Notes under the pieces: model-generated | Databases searched by the model: none | Told to the model about the DNA's origin: nothing | Seen by the model: only the letters and a program-made list of their open reading frames with translations | NCBI GenBank assembly: GCA_040757335.1 | Contig: JBFLXB010000001.1 | Coordinates: 1 to 64,000 of the forward strand | DNA length: 64,000 bases | DNA from: Nitrospirota bacterium | GTDB taxonomy: Bacteria; Nitrospirota; Nitrospiria; 2-01-FULL-66-17 | Direction: 5' to 3' | Part shown: positions 17,869-28,467 of the stretch, piece after piece | How positions within the stretch are numbered: position 1 is the stretch's first letter | Layout of the letters: every line of letters begins with the position of its first letter | Made by a program: the position numbers and the translations under genes

Positions 17869-19914
17869 TCAATCGTTCGATGTCGCGTCTAGACGTGCGT
17901 CCAGGTGGATGGAGCCGTCGAGAAATCTGACGTGGTTCCTGGCGTAAGACGCTCGCAGATGCGTATCGTCGCGGTACATCGGGGTGCCGTCCGGCATCAA
18001 AGCGGAACAGACTCCTTCAGAACACAAGAAGTCCAGTGGGTCGATGACTGTTGCGCCCGAACCACGGGCCATGGCGGTCAGCCGATCCTTGATCGGCCCA
18101 TAGTCTCGTTCAAAGTCACTCCGGGCAATGCCGGCCGTCTCTTCGTATCGGATCTGACCGAATCGCGAGCCGTTAAATAGGTTCTTGGGGTGGAGTGTCT
18201 GTCCTGCCGGGGTGTTCAGGACCAGAACGACGCGTTTTTCGTGGGAGGCCAGGAGTTGAAGGAGGCGTAAGAAAGAGTCGAGCGCCAGGTCCACACCGTT
18301 GCCGCCCTTCAGGAACTCCTCCCGACCGGCTTGGTCGAAGAAATACTCTTCGTGAGAATGATCCTCAGGTTTGATCCATTGCACGAAATAGCACCACCAG
18401 CACGCGCCGAGCACCACGGTGTCGATCTCGTTGCCGAGGGCGAGTGCGACAGCCGCCTCAAGTCTGGGCTGGCAGTGCCGATGCGTGGGGGTCCCAATGT
18501 GTGGGATCGGCGGACAGCCTCCGGCCGTGGCGAATATGGCGGATTTGCTTAGGTGCGGGCGCTCGGAAATGACCTGGTCGATCCTCGGCCCGTATTGCTC
18601 CATGGTGGAATCGCCGAGAAACAGCACCGTCGGTCCGGCGGCACGTCGAATGAAGAACGTCTGCCCCTGGTATTCCAGCGCGCTGAACGCCTTCGGTGGA
18701 TGGTCCCAGTCGTCGAGCGCCAAAAGAATCGTCTTGAGACGATTGTCATCGTGGCGGGGCGCGATGGTTTCACGCCACGTCAAGGCCCCGAAGCCTAGCA
18801 AGACCCCGCAAAGCAGGATCAGGGCGACCGTGACCGTCCCTTGGCGTCGGAAGCGCACATTCGTTTCCAGGTAGCGGTACGTCAACCAGGCCAGCAGGAT
18901 ACTCAGCGCGATCAACGAGATGCGGCTGAGCACGCTCGGTACGCCGTGTTTGACGATATGTTTGAATGACAGAAGGGGCCAATGCCACAGATAGAGCGGA
19001 TAGCTGATGAGGCCGAACCACACCAACACCGGCCGAGAGAGAATCGCGCGGTTGATCCAGGCGCCGGGACCGGATGCAATGATCAGCACGGCGCCGATCG
19101 TGGGCAGGAGCGCCCACCAGCCCGGAAACGCGGTCTTGTCATCGATCGCAAACAGCGTGACGGCAAGGAACGCCGCGCCGATCATCGACTGGGCGTTGCG
19201 CGTCGACGCCGGGACCACGGTACGACGAGACGCAAGGTAGGCGAGCGTGCTGCCGAGCAGGAGCTCCCAGAAACGACAAAGCGGCGAGTAGAATGCCGCG
19301 ACGCGGTCCCCGTCCACCGTCGTGAGGTTGATGGCGAACGATGCGGCCAGGATGAGCAGCGTGACCGATAGAAAACCGAGCCGACTGGTCCACGCCAGAT
19401 AGAGGACGAGGGGCCACAGGATATAGAACTGCTCCTCAATCCCCAATGACCACAAGTGCAACAGCGGCTTCGTTGCTGCCGAGGTGTCGAAATATCCCGC
19501 CTCACTCCAGAGTGCAAAGTTGGAGACAAACCCCGCGCCGGCGGCGATGTGTTTGCCGAGCGGTTTGTATTCATCCGGGAGCAATGCGAACCATCCAAAG
19601 ACGAATGTGGCGAACAAGACGAGGACCAACGCCGGAAAGATGCGTTTGATGCGGCGCGAATAGAATTCCATGAAGCTGAACCGGTCGCCAGCCAAACCGG
19701 CGAAGAGGATGCTGCTGATCAGAAATCCGGAGATGATAAAGAACACGTCAACGCCGACGAACCCCCCGGGGACGAGGTCGGGGAAGGCATGGAAGCCGAC
19801 GACGGAGAGAACCGCGATCGCGCGAAGCCCGTCGATATCGGCGCGGTACGAGGGGCGCGTCAGGTCATACTGCGCGGCAGCCGGAGGCGTTGGATGACTA
19901 CTCGGGGAGAGCAA
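17869..19914 (-). CDS. acyltransferase 3 / SGNH family O-acetylase (OafA/YrhL-like)
   Basis: A 681-residue membrane enzyme. The N-terminal part (about 20-400) is an acyltransferase-3 domain with YRADIDGLRAIAVLSVVGFH, RRIKRIFPALVLV and about ten membrane helices. The C-terminal part (about 430-670) is a periplasmic SGNH domain with FLGDSTMEQYG (nucleophile Ser) and DDTHLRASYAR (Asp/His). Such proteins O-acetylate surface polysaccharides. The gene is visibly less GC-rich than its neighbours and is bracketed by copies of a terminator arm, suggesting it was acquired as a unit of about 2.1 kb. It stands alone on the minus strand. Confidence 0.92.
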   Translation of the reverse strand: MLSPSSHPTPPAAAQYDLTRPSYRADIDGLRAIAVLSVVGFHAFPDLVPGGFVGVDVFFIISGFLISSILFAGLAGDRFSFMEFYSRRIKRIFPALVLVLFATFVFGWFALLPDEYKPLGKHIAAGAGFVSNFALWSEAGYFDTSAATKPLLHLWSLGIEEQFYILWPLVLYLAWTSRLGFLSVTLLILAASFAINLTTVDGDRVAAFYSPLCRFWELLLGSTLAYLASRRTVVPASTRNAQSMIGAAFLAVTLFAIDDKTAFPGWWALLPTIGAVLIIASGPGAWINRAILSRPVLVWFGLISYPLYLWHWPLLSFKHIVKHGVPSVLSRISLIALSILLAWLTYRYLETNVRFRRQGTVTVALILLCGVLLGFGALTWRETIAPRHDDNRLKTILLALDDWDHPPKAFSALEYQGQTFFIRRAAGPTVLFLGDSTMEQYGPRIDQVISERPHLSKSAIFATAGGCPPIPHIGTPTHRHCQPRLEAAVALALGNEIDTVVLGACWWCYFVQWIKPEDHSHEEYFFDQAGREEFLKGGNGVDLALDSFLRLLQLLASHEKRVVLVLNTPAGQTLHPKNLFNGSRFGQIRYEETAGIARSDFERDYGPIKDRLTAMARGSGATVIDPLDFLCSEGVCSALMPDGTPMYRDDTHLRASYARNHVRFLDGSIHLDARLDATSND

Positions 19915-19948
19915 GTTCCGTGTCCGAATCCGATGCCATGGTGTGGGC

Positions 19949-19986
19949 GCTAAACAGCGCGGCGGCCTCGCGTGGTTTCGGCATCC
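19949..19986 (+). repeat. duplicate of terminator arm flanking the acyltransferase
   Basis: GCTAAACAGCGCGGCGGCCT and the following CGCGTGGTTTCGGCATCC match 17821-17858 at about 33 of 38 positions, in the same orientation. The left arm of the hairpin is not duplicated. The acyltransferase gene lies exactly between the two copies. Confidence 0.6.
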
Positions 19987-20029
19987 TTAACGCCTAGGGT
20001 CAGAAGGATTAAAATTCAGAGGAGCAAAA

Positions 20030-20110
20030 ATCAGCAAAATCAGGGTCAGAGTCCTATTTCCGCTTCGTGACTGGCTTTCACAGCAGAAATAGCACTCCGA
20101 CCCCAATATT
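20030..20110. repeat. IS200/RAYT-type hairpin with GGGTCAGAGTCCTATTTC arms
   Basis: The arm AGGGTCAGAGTCCTATTTC at about 20041-20060 pairs with GAAATAGCACTCCGACCCC at about 20085-20103 around a spacer of about 24 bases. This GGGTCAGAGT..TATTTC sequence is the sort found at ends of REP-associated tyrosine transposase (Y1) elements. A second single arm in the same direction occurs at 23816-23842. No transposase gene is present between them. Confidence 0.6.
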
Positions 20111-20123
20111 TGCCACGATATCT

Positions 20124-20513
20124 CTAATTCCCAAGCTTCGCGCCACGTTCTCGCAACAATTCACGAAGAACGGACCGATGGCAATGCGCCTCGTTCCGGC
20201 AGTAGCAGCCGACTGAGAAGTCCGCGGTGTGGGACAGAGCAGCGATAACGTCGAGCACTCTCGCGTTCTCCGGTTGGGCCATTTCGGCGCGGTACTTGCG
20301 CGCAAACGCTTGCCAGTCCTGCGGAGACACTGCAGCCTGTGCGAGCTTGATGAGGTCGGGACTCGGAGCGAGGTTCGGCAGCCACACGTCGTACCAGTCT
20401 TCGACCGCGAACCGCTCCTTCGGCACGCCGCGCGGGGGCCGACGAACCGTGCCGATGCGAACACCCTCGCCGGACTTTCGCGAAGACCCGAGCTGCACCA
20501 CCCGAACGCTCAC
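20124..20513 (-). CDS. DUF488 family protein
   Basis: A 129-residue cytoplasmic protein starting at a GTG with AAGGAGG five bases upstream. It has the DUF488 pattern: VQLGSSRK...GEGVRIGTVRRPPRG, DWYDVWLPNLAPS, and near the C-terminus a Cys/His cluster CYCRNEAHCHRSVL. The function of the family is unknown. It is the last gene of a compact minus-strand run and lies next to a RAYT-type hairpin. Confidence 0.85.
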   Translation of the reverse strand: MSVRVVQLGSSRKSGEGVRIGTVRRPPRGVPKERFAVEDWYDVWLPNLAPSPDLIKLAQAAVSPQDWQAFARKYRAEMAQPENARVLDVIAALSHTADFSVGCYCRNEAHCHRSVLRELLRERGAKLGN

Positions 20514-20528
20514 TGAGGCCTCCTTCCC

Positions 20529-20774
20529 CTATTCACGTAGCCGCCTCCTGACAATCACAAAGCGATAGATGCCAACGGCACCCGTAACGCCGCCTGCGAG
20601 GACAAGAAGCCAGGCGCACCACGACAGCATCGGATAGGCCGGGAAAAACTGCAAGAGCACCGCACCCGAGGCGGCCAAGGCGAGAGCCGTGCGTATGTAG
20701 GCGAGCAACGTGCGCTCATTGGCAAGGTGGGTGCGTTCCGTCGCCATCTGATCACGAAGGTGCCCTTCATTCAT
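20529..20774 (-). CDS. DUF202 small membrane protein
   Basis: An 81-residue protein with the DUF202 signature ERTHLANERTLLAYIRTALAL followed by two membrane segments and a basic C-terminus. The family (YidH-like) is of unknown function. Its start overlaps the end of the upstream 233-residue membrane gene, and 15 bases separate it from the DUF488 gene, so the three form an operon. Confidence 0.85.
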   Translation of the reverse strand: MNEGHLRDQMATERTHLANERTLLAYIRTALALAASGAVLLQFFPAYPMLSWCAWLLVLAGGVTGAVGIYRFVIVRRRLRE

Positions 20775-21468
20775 CGTCGGTTGCCGTGGTCGCGGCGCGG
20801 CGAAAGAGGATGGCGAGCGTCCACGTTGATCCCGGGAACGTCACCGCCCACAGTGCTGCGACCCATATCAGTGGATGAAAGTACATTTGCAGCGCGACGA
20901 AGGGGAGCAACAATCCATTCGCGGTCAAGAACCACCGCACAACTCGATGCAGCCCGCTCCCAGAGAACACCATGGCGGCAAACAGAGTGGCCACACTCAT
21001 GAAGCTATAGCCCAGTATGTCCACGGCGTACAAGAATGAATCAAAGGGCACGAACAGAAACATCTCGATGCCTTCAATTTGCCCGCGCGCGATACGGGGC
21101 GCGACCAGCGTGAGCTGAACAAAATACACAATGCTGATGAGGACGGCATAGGCAGTGGCGAAGACAACCGCTGCATGGCTCCAGACTCGTCTGTCGGGGG
21201 ACGCCAGTTGGTGGATGCTGACGACGAGCACTAGGAACGAGGATCCCAGGAAGAGCGACGGCGTCAGCAGGACCACGAGCCCCAGCAGGGTGCTACCGCT
21301 CTCGGGCCCTCCCTGCGACCCCAACAACCCCATCCATTCCGCGAGCTGCCCCACGACGTACATGATGCTAAAGACCGTGGCGAGTACCGCAGACCAGAAT
21401 CCGACAGTCTTAGTGGATGGCGAAATCTGAGCAGCCATCGCGTTTCTGCCGACGAGACGTGTTGTCAC
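20767..21468 (-). CDS. multi-pass membrane protein of unknown function
   Basis: A 233-residue protein with about six predicted membrane helices (for example VGFWSAVLATVFSIMYVVG, TAYAVLISIVYFVQLTLV and LLLPFVALQMYF). No known catalytic motif is seen. The start may be the GTG at 21468 or the ATG at 21438; neither has a strong ribosome site. It overlaps the DUF202 gene. The 203 bases upstream (21469-21671) contain no gene; a G/C-rich stretch at 21615-21670 has partial symmetry but not a clear attC shape. Confidence 0.6.
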   Translation of the reverse strand: MTTRLVGRNAMAAQISPSTKTVGFWSAVLATVFSIMYVVGQLAEWMGLLGSQGGPESGSTLLGLVVLLTPSLFLGSSFLVLVVSIHQLASPDRRVWSHAAVVFATAYAVLISIVYFVQLTLVAPRIARGQIEGIEMFLFVPFDSFLYAVDILGYSFMSVATLFAAMVFSGSGLHRVVRWFLTANGLLLPFVALQMYFHPLIWVAALWAVTFPGSTWTLAILFRRAATTATDDE

Positions 21469-21671
21469 CGTGCTTTGTTGTAGGGTGATCTAGCCGTGGC
21501 GCGATGAGGACGATCACCACGCTTGCGACCGGCTCGCGTGTCATCCGTTTTTCGCCGTATCCTGCGCCCGAGCGCGGCACTCAGTCAAGACCGCCACCGA
21601 TTCCTTTTCCGTAGCGGTCAGGGGCAGCGCGTTGCGGAGCGCAGCGGAGTAACGTTGGCTGCAAGCCGGTG

Positions 21672-22334
21672 TCAGGCGGCCGTGGATAGGGGCGAAGGAG
21701 GACGGACGGCTTTGTAGCAGACGATTCGTCCCAAGACAATGGCCTCGTGCCCGACCTCCTGAGAGTCCGCGAATCCGGCGTCCCGCATGAGACCGAGGAC
21801 CAATTGCTGGGAGCTCGATCCATGTCGCGAATGCAGGAGGCGCGCGAGGAAACCACCCCAGTGGGGGTGTCCTTCATCGAAATCAGCGAGGTGCAGGGAG
21901 CCTCCCGGCTTGAGGACACGCCGGGCCTCCTGGACGGCGAGCGGCTTCGCATCCGGTGGAAGATGGTGGAGCATGAACGCGGACAAGACCCTATCGAACG
22001 ACGAGTCGGGATAGGGCAACTCCTCTGCAAAACCAAGATCGAACTGAATCGCATCTCCACTGCGCTCCGCCTTTCGGCGTGCGCGCGCCAAGGCTTTCGG
22101 GTCGGGGTCGATCCCGACGATCTCGGCCGCGGGATTCAGGCGCTTGGTCAGGATCGCCAAATTCCCTGTTCCGCAACCGATTTCGAGGACTCGGTGGCCA
22201 GCGCTGATGGCTGCTTGGTCGATCAGCTTCCCGTGAAACGCCTCCACTCCCAAGAGCTTGGTGAAAATATCGTAGAAGGGAAGGAGCCAGTCTGATCCCG
22301 CTGCTGGAACATAAGGCTTCCCGGTCATTCGCAT
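21672..22334 (-). CDS. SAM-dependent methyltransferase
   Basis: A 220-residue class I methyltransferase. Motif I VLEIGCGTGNLAIL is at about 49-62, the motif II acidic residue is in IVGIDPDPKAL, and the post-motif strand FDRVLSAFMLHHLPPDAK and RVLKPGGSLHLADF follow. This is the UbiE/type 11 group; the substrate cannot be inferred. It belongs to the compact minus-strand accessory run. Confidence 0.88.
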   Translation of the reverse strand: MRMTGKPYVPAAGSDWLLPFYDIFTKLLGVEAFHGKLIDQAAISAGHRVLEIGCGTGNLAILTKRLNPAAEIVGIDPDPKALARARRKAERSGDAIQFDLGFAEELPYPDSSFDRVLSAFMLHHLPPDAKPLAVQEARRVLKPGGSLHLADFDEGHPHWGGFLARLLHSRHGSSSQQLVLGLMRDAGFADSQEVGHEAIVLGRIVCYKAVRPPSPLSTAA

Positions 22335-22367
22335 CCTGGTTTGTCTCTTTCTCCCTCGATGCCGTTG

Positions 22368-22823
22368 TTAGTGAGCACTCGGGACTGCACGAAGGCGCCC
22401 AGACATTTTCAGACCGTCACGGATGTTTAAGCCCATGAGCGTGAGATTTGCCGCGCCTGCCAGAAGCTCCAAACCCTGAACCAGATAGAACGTGCTGTCG
22501 AACGTGCCGGCGGCCGCCCAAAGGTCCAGGAAAATGGCACACGGGATCAAAATCACAAGCCCATTCGCCGCAATGAACGGCATTCTCTTTTTCTTGTTTT
22601 CAACGAGCCGCCCTTGGCGAGACTTCGATAGGTAGAAGCCGCTACCGCCTGTCGCTGCAATGGCGGGCACCAGAATAAGCAGGCCGGGCACAACAATCAG
22701 AGCCTTTACCGTTGCCACGGCCCCATGAGAGCCAACCAACTCCACGATGACCGTGGAGAGGAAGAAGGTGGCAATCGTCAGCGTTGCCAACAAGCCGGCG
22801 AAGAAATGAACTTGCTTCGGCAT
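22368..22823 (-). CDS. small membrane protein of unknown function
   Basis: A 151-residue protein from the ATG at 22823 with four likely membrane helices (FFAGLLATLTIATFFLSTVI, ALIVVPGLLILVPAIAA, FIAANGLVILIPCAIFLDLW and LVQGLELLAGAANLTLMGL). A basic cytoplasmic loop RQGRLVENKKKRM lies in the middle. I do not recognise the family with certainty. Genes lie 19 bases upstream and 33 bases downstream on the same strand. Confidence 0.6.
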   Translation of the reverse strand: MPKQVHFFAGLLATLTIATFFLSTVIVELVGSHGAVATVKALIVVPGLLILVPAIAATGGSGFYLSKSRQGRLVENKKKRMPFIAANGLVILIPCAIFLDLWAAAGTFDSTFYLVQGLELLAGAANLTLMGLNIRDGLKMSGRLRAVPSAH

Positions 22824-22842
22824 CGTGAGGTCTCGATCGCAC

Positions 22843-23277
22843 CTACCCTGACACGTTGCATGCTCCCGCTTGCTGATCAGGCCGCCCACTCACACCGATC
22901 ATGACCCACTGTCGGTCTTGTTTCAAGTATATCTCGGTCCACTTTCCTGTTACGTGTCGCGGTGCCGCTTCTCTTGGCGCGACGGTGGCTGAGTAGGCGT
23001 AGTGAACGATGCCGACCGTATGCTCGTATACCTCGACACTCAGGGGAGTGAGTTGATACTGGGTAACCACCGGCGAGTTCCCCAGTACGGACTGAACGGC
23101 AAACTCTCTGTCATGAGGAGTTGGGCTGCTGATGTCCCAGCCGACATATCGAGGATGAAGCGTGTTTCGAATCTCTGTGGCATTGCGTGTCAACGACAGG
23201 GCCCACAAGTCATTGACTCTCTGCCACAGCCCCTGCTTTTCCAGAGTGAGGTCTTGAATACGCAGACCGGTGGTCAT
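22843..23277 (-). CDS. SnoaL/NTF2-like small protein
   Basis: A 144-residue soluble protein from ATG 23277. LWALSLTRNATEIRNTLHPRYVGWD resembles the opening helices of NTF2-like folds. The C-terminal half has the expected strand pattern, ending GKWTEIYLKQDRQWVMIGVSG, which is the usual TEVW/LKKDGKWKIV signature. Such proteins are ketosteroid isomerase-like enzymes or binding scaffolds; the substrate is unknown. It lies 13 bases after the preceding membrane gene. Confidence 0.65.
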   Translation of the reverse strand: MTTGLRIQDLTLEKQGLWQRVNDLWALSLTRNATEIRNTLHPRYVGWDISSPTPHDREFAVQSVLGNSPVVTQYQLTPLSVEVYEHTVGIVHYAYSATVAPREAAPRHVTGKWTEIYLKQDRQWVMIGVSGRPDQQAGACNVSG

Positions 23278-23290
23278 TGCCCTGGCTCGA

Positions 23291-23644
23291 TTAGGAGGGT
23301 GCGCTTTCAATGTGGACGCGCAGATACGCTGCCAGTGCTGCCGCTGCCGAAAAGACAAGCGAGTAGGCGAGCAAGAATGCGGCGCCAAGAACAAAGAGCG
23401 GCCCCATGCTCAGGAAGAGCAACTCGTAAATCAGTTGACCGGCAAAGGCTCCGATGTAGTGCGCCCACAGCGGCCGTGGCGCGAGTAACCCCGCGAACGA
23501 ACCTGCAGTCACGAGGGCGAGAAGGTAGAAAGGGCCGTCTGCATCCCACGGCTCGGGGTGACCGACCAGCCACGGTGACAACGCCCACACCAACGCACCG
23601 GCCACCGCAGAGACCAACAGCGTCAACCAAACCCGACTCTTCAC
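23291..23644 (-). CDS. small membrane protein right behind an attC-like site
   Basis: A 117-residue protein with three or four hydrophobic segments (VWLTLLVSAVAGALVWAL, YLLALVTAGSFAGLLA, FVLGAAFLLAYSLVFSAAAALAAYL). The GTG start is only a few bases after the GTTCGGC end of an attC-like palindrome, the leaderless layout usual for integron gene cassettes. The function is unknown. Confidence 0.55.
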   Translation of the reverse strand: MKSRVWLTLLVSAVAGALVWALSPWLVGHPEPWDADGPFYLLALVTAGSFAGLLAPRPLWAHYIGAFAGQLIYELLFLSMGPLFVLGAAFLLAYSLVFSAAAALAAYLRVHIESAPS

Positions 23645-23647
23645 GTG

Positions 23648-23705
23648 GCCGAACGCGCAGGCTGAGCGGCCGGTGAAGCCGGTCCGCTCAAGCCTGTTGT
23701 TCGGC
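23648..23705 (-). other. attC-like recombination site
   Basis: A 58-base interrupted palindrome: GCCGAAC (23648-23654) pairs with GTTCGGC (23699-23705). Inside, AGGCTGAGCGG pairs with CCGCTCAAGCCT apart from one extra base, and CCGGTGAAGCCGG caps it. The outer 7-mers resemble the R sites of integron attC sites (RYYYAAC/GTTRRRY) but do not match them perfectly. The bulged base is the feature that sets strand choice in real attC sites. No integrase gene is seen. Confidence 0.5.
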
Positions 23706-23815
23706 GCTGGCCTTCGGCGCGCGCAGACCCCATTTGAAAGTCGCTTTCTGGCGTCCCGGTTTTACCTACAGTACCACGCCGTTGGAGAGGATGAACTCAT
23801 AATCCCACGGTGAAA

Positions 23816-23842
23816 AAATCAGGGTCAGAGTACTATTTCCCA
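23816..23842. repeat. single arm of the RAYT-type repeat
   Basis: AATCAGGGTCAGAGTACTAT and the following TTCC match the left arm at 20036-20061. The pair is in direct orientation 3.8 kb apart and brackets the compact minus-strand gene run. No pairing arm is seen nearby. The rest of 23706-23892 shows no gene. Confidence 0.55.
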
Positions 23843-23892
23843 GGACTGTGGACCCAATACTGCGGATTCCCTTTCTGTGGCTCGCCCGAGCG

Positions 23893-24288
23893 TCAGGCCT
23901 TGTTCAGATATGGCTGCGCGGTCGCGATGAAACGCTCGACCTCCCGCAGTTCCTGTTCCACGTCGTCTTTGGTGAAGATGGTCACGGTGCCGTAGTCGGA
24001 TTGCTCGCGGTACTTTTGTAACCGGGCCAGGAGTTTGGCGCTGGCGGCATCGACCTTGCCGGGCTTCACCCAGTGCAGGCCGAAGAGGTGTTCCAGCCCC
24101 TCATGGGTTCTCGGCTCCAGGCCTTGCGTATAGAGCAACGCTCGTACGTGGTGGAACAGCGCGTAGTAGGCGCGCGACATGGCGCTGCGATACAGCCCTT
24201 TCTCGACCAAGGCCCGCGCCGCGCTCAAGGCTTCAGTCCCGGCTTCCTGTTCCAATCGGACGTTTTGTCTGCGGTCTTCGGCGCTCAC
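23893..24288 (-). CDS. HEPN-domain protein (toxin of HEPN/MNT pair)
   Basis: A 131-residue helical protein with the HEPN core GLYRSAMSRAYYALFHHVRALL at about 31-52. This contains the R-x(4-6)-H motif of HEPN ribonucleases (SRAYYALFHH). The C-terminus EVERFIATAQPYL is typical. It is likely the toxin of a type VII toxin-antitoxin module that is controlled by AMP addition from the neighbouring nucleotidyltransferase. The ATGA overlap at 24285-24288 couples it to the upstream antitoxin gene. It marks the edge of the accessory island. Confidence 0.85.
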   Translation of the reverse strand: MSAEDRRQNVRLEQEAGTEALSAARALVEKGLYRSAMSRAYYALFHHVRALLYTQGLEPRTHEGLEHLFGLHWVKPGKVDAASAKLLARLQKYREQSDYGTVTIFTKDDVEQELREVERFIATAQPYLNKA

Positions 24289-24647
24289 AGGTCGATCCCC
24301 TCGTCTCGAATCGCGATGGCCACTCCGCGCCCTAAGCGGAGCAAGGTGTCGAACTCGTCCTGTGACAGGACCAAGGGCGAGATCCTCATCTCCGTCTCCA
24401 GGAACAGATCCGTTGCGAGATCGATGAGCGCGCGGCGCAGCGCCTGATCGACGTCGGCGAGAATGACCGCGACGTCGAGATCCGACTCCTCGTGCCCTTC
24501 ACGGCGCGCCCGCGAGCCGAAGAGAGCGATCCGGTTGACGCGGCCGCCGTATTGCGCTCGGACCTGTTCGGCAAAGCGCGTCAGGACCGTTGATTCGGTC
24601 GGACTCAGCCAGGGCGTTGCGACCGAGATGCGTTGAGACCTGGACAT
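24285..24647 (-). CDS. MNT-type nucleotidyltransferase antitoxin
   Basis: A 120-residue minimal nucleotidyltransferase with IALFGSRARREGHEESDLDV, i.e. the GSx10DxD active site. It would adenylylate and silence the HEPN toxin. It is the first gene of the pair; the 110 bases between it and the Lon gene show no further gene. Confidence 0.85.
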   Translation of the reverse strand: MSRSQRISVATPWLSPTESTVLTRFAEQVRAQYGGRVNRIALFGSRARREGHEESDLDVAVILADVDQALRRALIDLATDLFLETEMRISPLVLSQDEFDTLLRLGRGVAIAIRDEGIDL

Positions 24648-24757
24648 CGACCCCTCTGTGATTGACCTTTGAGCGCGGGCTCATGATAGCGAGAATCGGT
24701 CGAGCCCGCAACCACGCGGCGGTCCGGCCAAGGATCGCCGCAGACTCCGGGACGCGC

Positions 24758-27201
<2,444 letters not shown>

Positions 27202-27205
<4 letters not shown>

Positions 27206-27615
27206 GGCGGGCTCCCTGTGTCCTTGCCCACGGTCAGCAGCAGAAAACCGGATTCGTATTGCGCGGACACGCGCTCTCGGTTGATCGGCGTGGGGAACGC
27301 GACTTCGAGCCGAAACGGGCCGTAGCGGATTTCCGCGGTGTGGTAGCGGACCTCGCCGGTCACCCCGATCGGCCTGACCCCCTCCACCACGATCGCGTCG
27401 GTGTATACCGACACGTCGAGATCCTCCTCCGACACACCGGCCAGCTCGACCTTGACCACGTACGAGTCGGCGGTCTCATACAGATCTGCCGGCGGTTTCC
27501 ACTCGGGCCGCGCGACCGTTGTCCGCGACAACAGACCCCAGGGATCGCCGAGCAGCCGCACCGTGTGCTGCGTGACGACCTCGGTGTATCGGTAGCTGAT
27601 TCGTCGGTACCGCAT
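27202..27615 (-). CDS. small heat-shock protein, Hsp20 family
   Basis: A 137-residue alpha-crystallin protein. AAAGGAG is upstream of ATG 27615. The crystallin domain runs from KPPADLYETADSYVVKVELAGV to FRLEVAFPTPINRERVSAQYESGFLLLTV, with the A-x-x-x-n-G-v-L motif present as AQYESGFLLL. The C-terminal IXI motif is not evident. It is co-transcribed with and translationally coupled to lon. A copy of the recurring promoter motif lies 50-65 bases upstream on the same strand. Confidence 0.9.
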
Positions 27616-27666
27616 CCCGTTTCTCCTTTGCGTGCAGGACAGCATGCCGGAACGCGCAACGTGTTG

Positions 27667-27682
27667 CCATCCCCCAAGGGGA
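27667..27682 (-). promoter_or_regulatory. recurring stress-promoter motif, copy 3
   Basis: Read on the minus strand: CCCCTTGGGGGATGG, about 55 bases before the Hsp20-lon operon. It matches the TTxGGGGGATRG core seen before other stress genes. The rest of 27616-27867 contains no gene apart from the leader of the nicotinamidase gene on the plus strand. Confidence 0.4.
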
Positions 27683-27867
27683 GCGGATCGCCCGCTCCAA
27701 GGGAGGTGGAGCTCGAGCGGAATAGTACTCCAAACGAGGGAGCGGAGTCAGCCGATGCACGAGCTCGAAATCCCGCGTTCGGGGTGTAGCATCCGCGCCG
27801 TACGACAGCGAGAATAGAGGTGTGCAAGGTCTGGACACCAATGCGTGCGTTCAGGCAGGATGAGGCC

Positions 27868-28467
27868 GTGGCCACGCAACCCAACCAGACGACGCTTCAA
27901 CCGGGCGACGCCCTGTTGGTGGTGGACGTGCAGCGGGACTTCTTGCCGGGCGGGAGCCTGGCCGTCCCTGCCGGCGATGCCGTGATCCCGACGATCAACC
28001 GCTACGCGGCCTTGTGGCGCGATCGCGGATTGCCGGTCTTCGCCACCCGCGACTGGCACCCGCCGTCGCACTGTTCGTTCCGCGAGCAGGGTGGACCGTG
28101 GCCGCGGCACTGCGTAGCGGGGACCCCCGGCGCGGAGTTCGGTCCGGGTCTGGATCTTCCGGCCAACGTCGTGGTGATCTCGAAGGGAGACGCAGCGGAC
28201 CGCGACGCGTATTCGGGGTTTCAGGAAACGTCACTGCACGAGCGCTTGCGGGCCGCGGGCGTGCGACGGGTCTTCGTGGGCGGGCTGGCCACGGATTACT
28301 GCGTGCTCGCGACCGTGCGGGACGCCAGAAGCTTGGGCTACGCGGTCAGACTGCTCACGGACGCGATCAAGGCCGTGGACGTGCACGCCGGCGACGGACA
28401 ACGCGCGCAGGAGGAGATGATCCGTCTGGGAGCCGAGCCGGTCCGCTGGGAACAGCTCGCCCGATGA
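27868..28467 (+). CDS. pncA: nicotinamidase
   Basis: About 199 residues from GTG 27868; an in-frame ATG at 27841 is the alternative. It is an isochorismatase-fold amidase that turns nicotinamide into nicotinate. The catalytic triad is visible as Asp in LLVVDVQRDFLPGG, Lys in VVVISKGD and Cys in GLATDYCVLAT. The metal-binding motif is RDWHPPSHCSF. The following nicotinate phosphoribosyltransferase gene overlaps it by ATGA. The two make a two-step NAD-salvage operon. The mycobacterial counterpart PncB2 (Rv0573c) is in the DosR regulon. Confidence 0.92.
   Translation: MATQPNQTTLQPGDALLVVDVQRDFLPGGSLAVPAGDAVIPTINRYAALWRDRGLPVFATRDWHPPSHCSFREQGGPWPRHCVAGTPGAEFGPGLDLPANVVVISKGDAADRDAYSGFQETSLHERLRAAGVRRVFVGGLATDYCVLATVRDARSLGYAVRLLTDAIKAVDVHAGDGQRAQEEMIRLGAEPVRWEQLAR

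Noticed and set aside
21605-21671. Possible second attC-like site
   Set aside because: The G/C-rich stretch has repeated GCGGAG/GCAGCGGAG strings but no outer complementary 7-mers and no continuous stem.
28014-28463. Long open frame upstream of pncB that would add 150 residues
   Set aside because: It runs through the nicotinamidase gene in another frame, is Arg-rich shadow sequence, and the ATGA overlap at 28464 with a family-typical N-terminus fixes the start.
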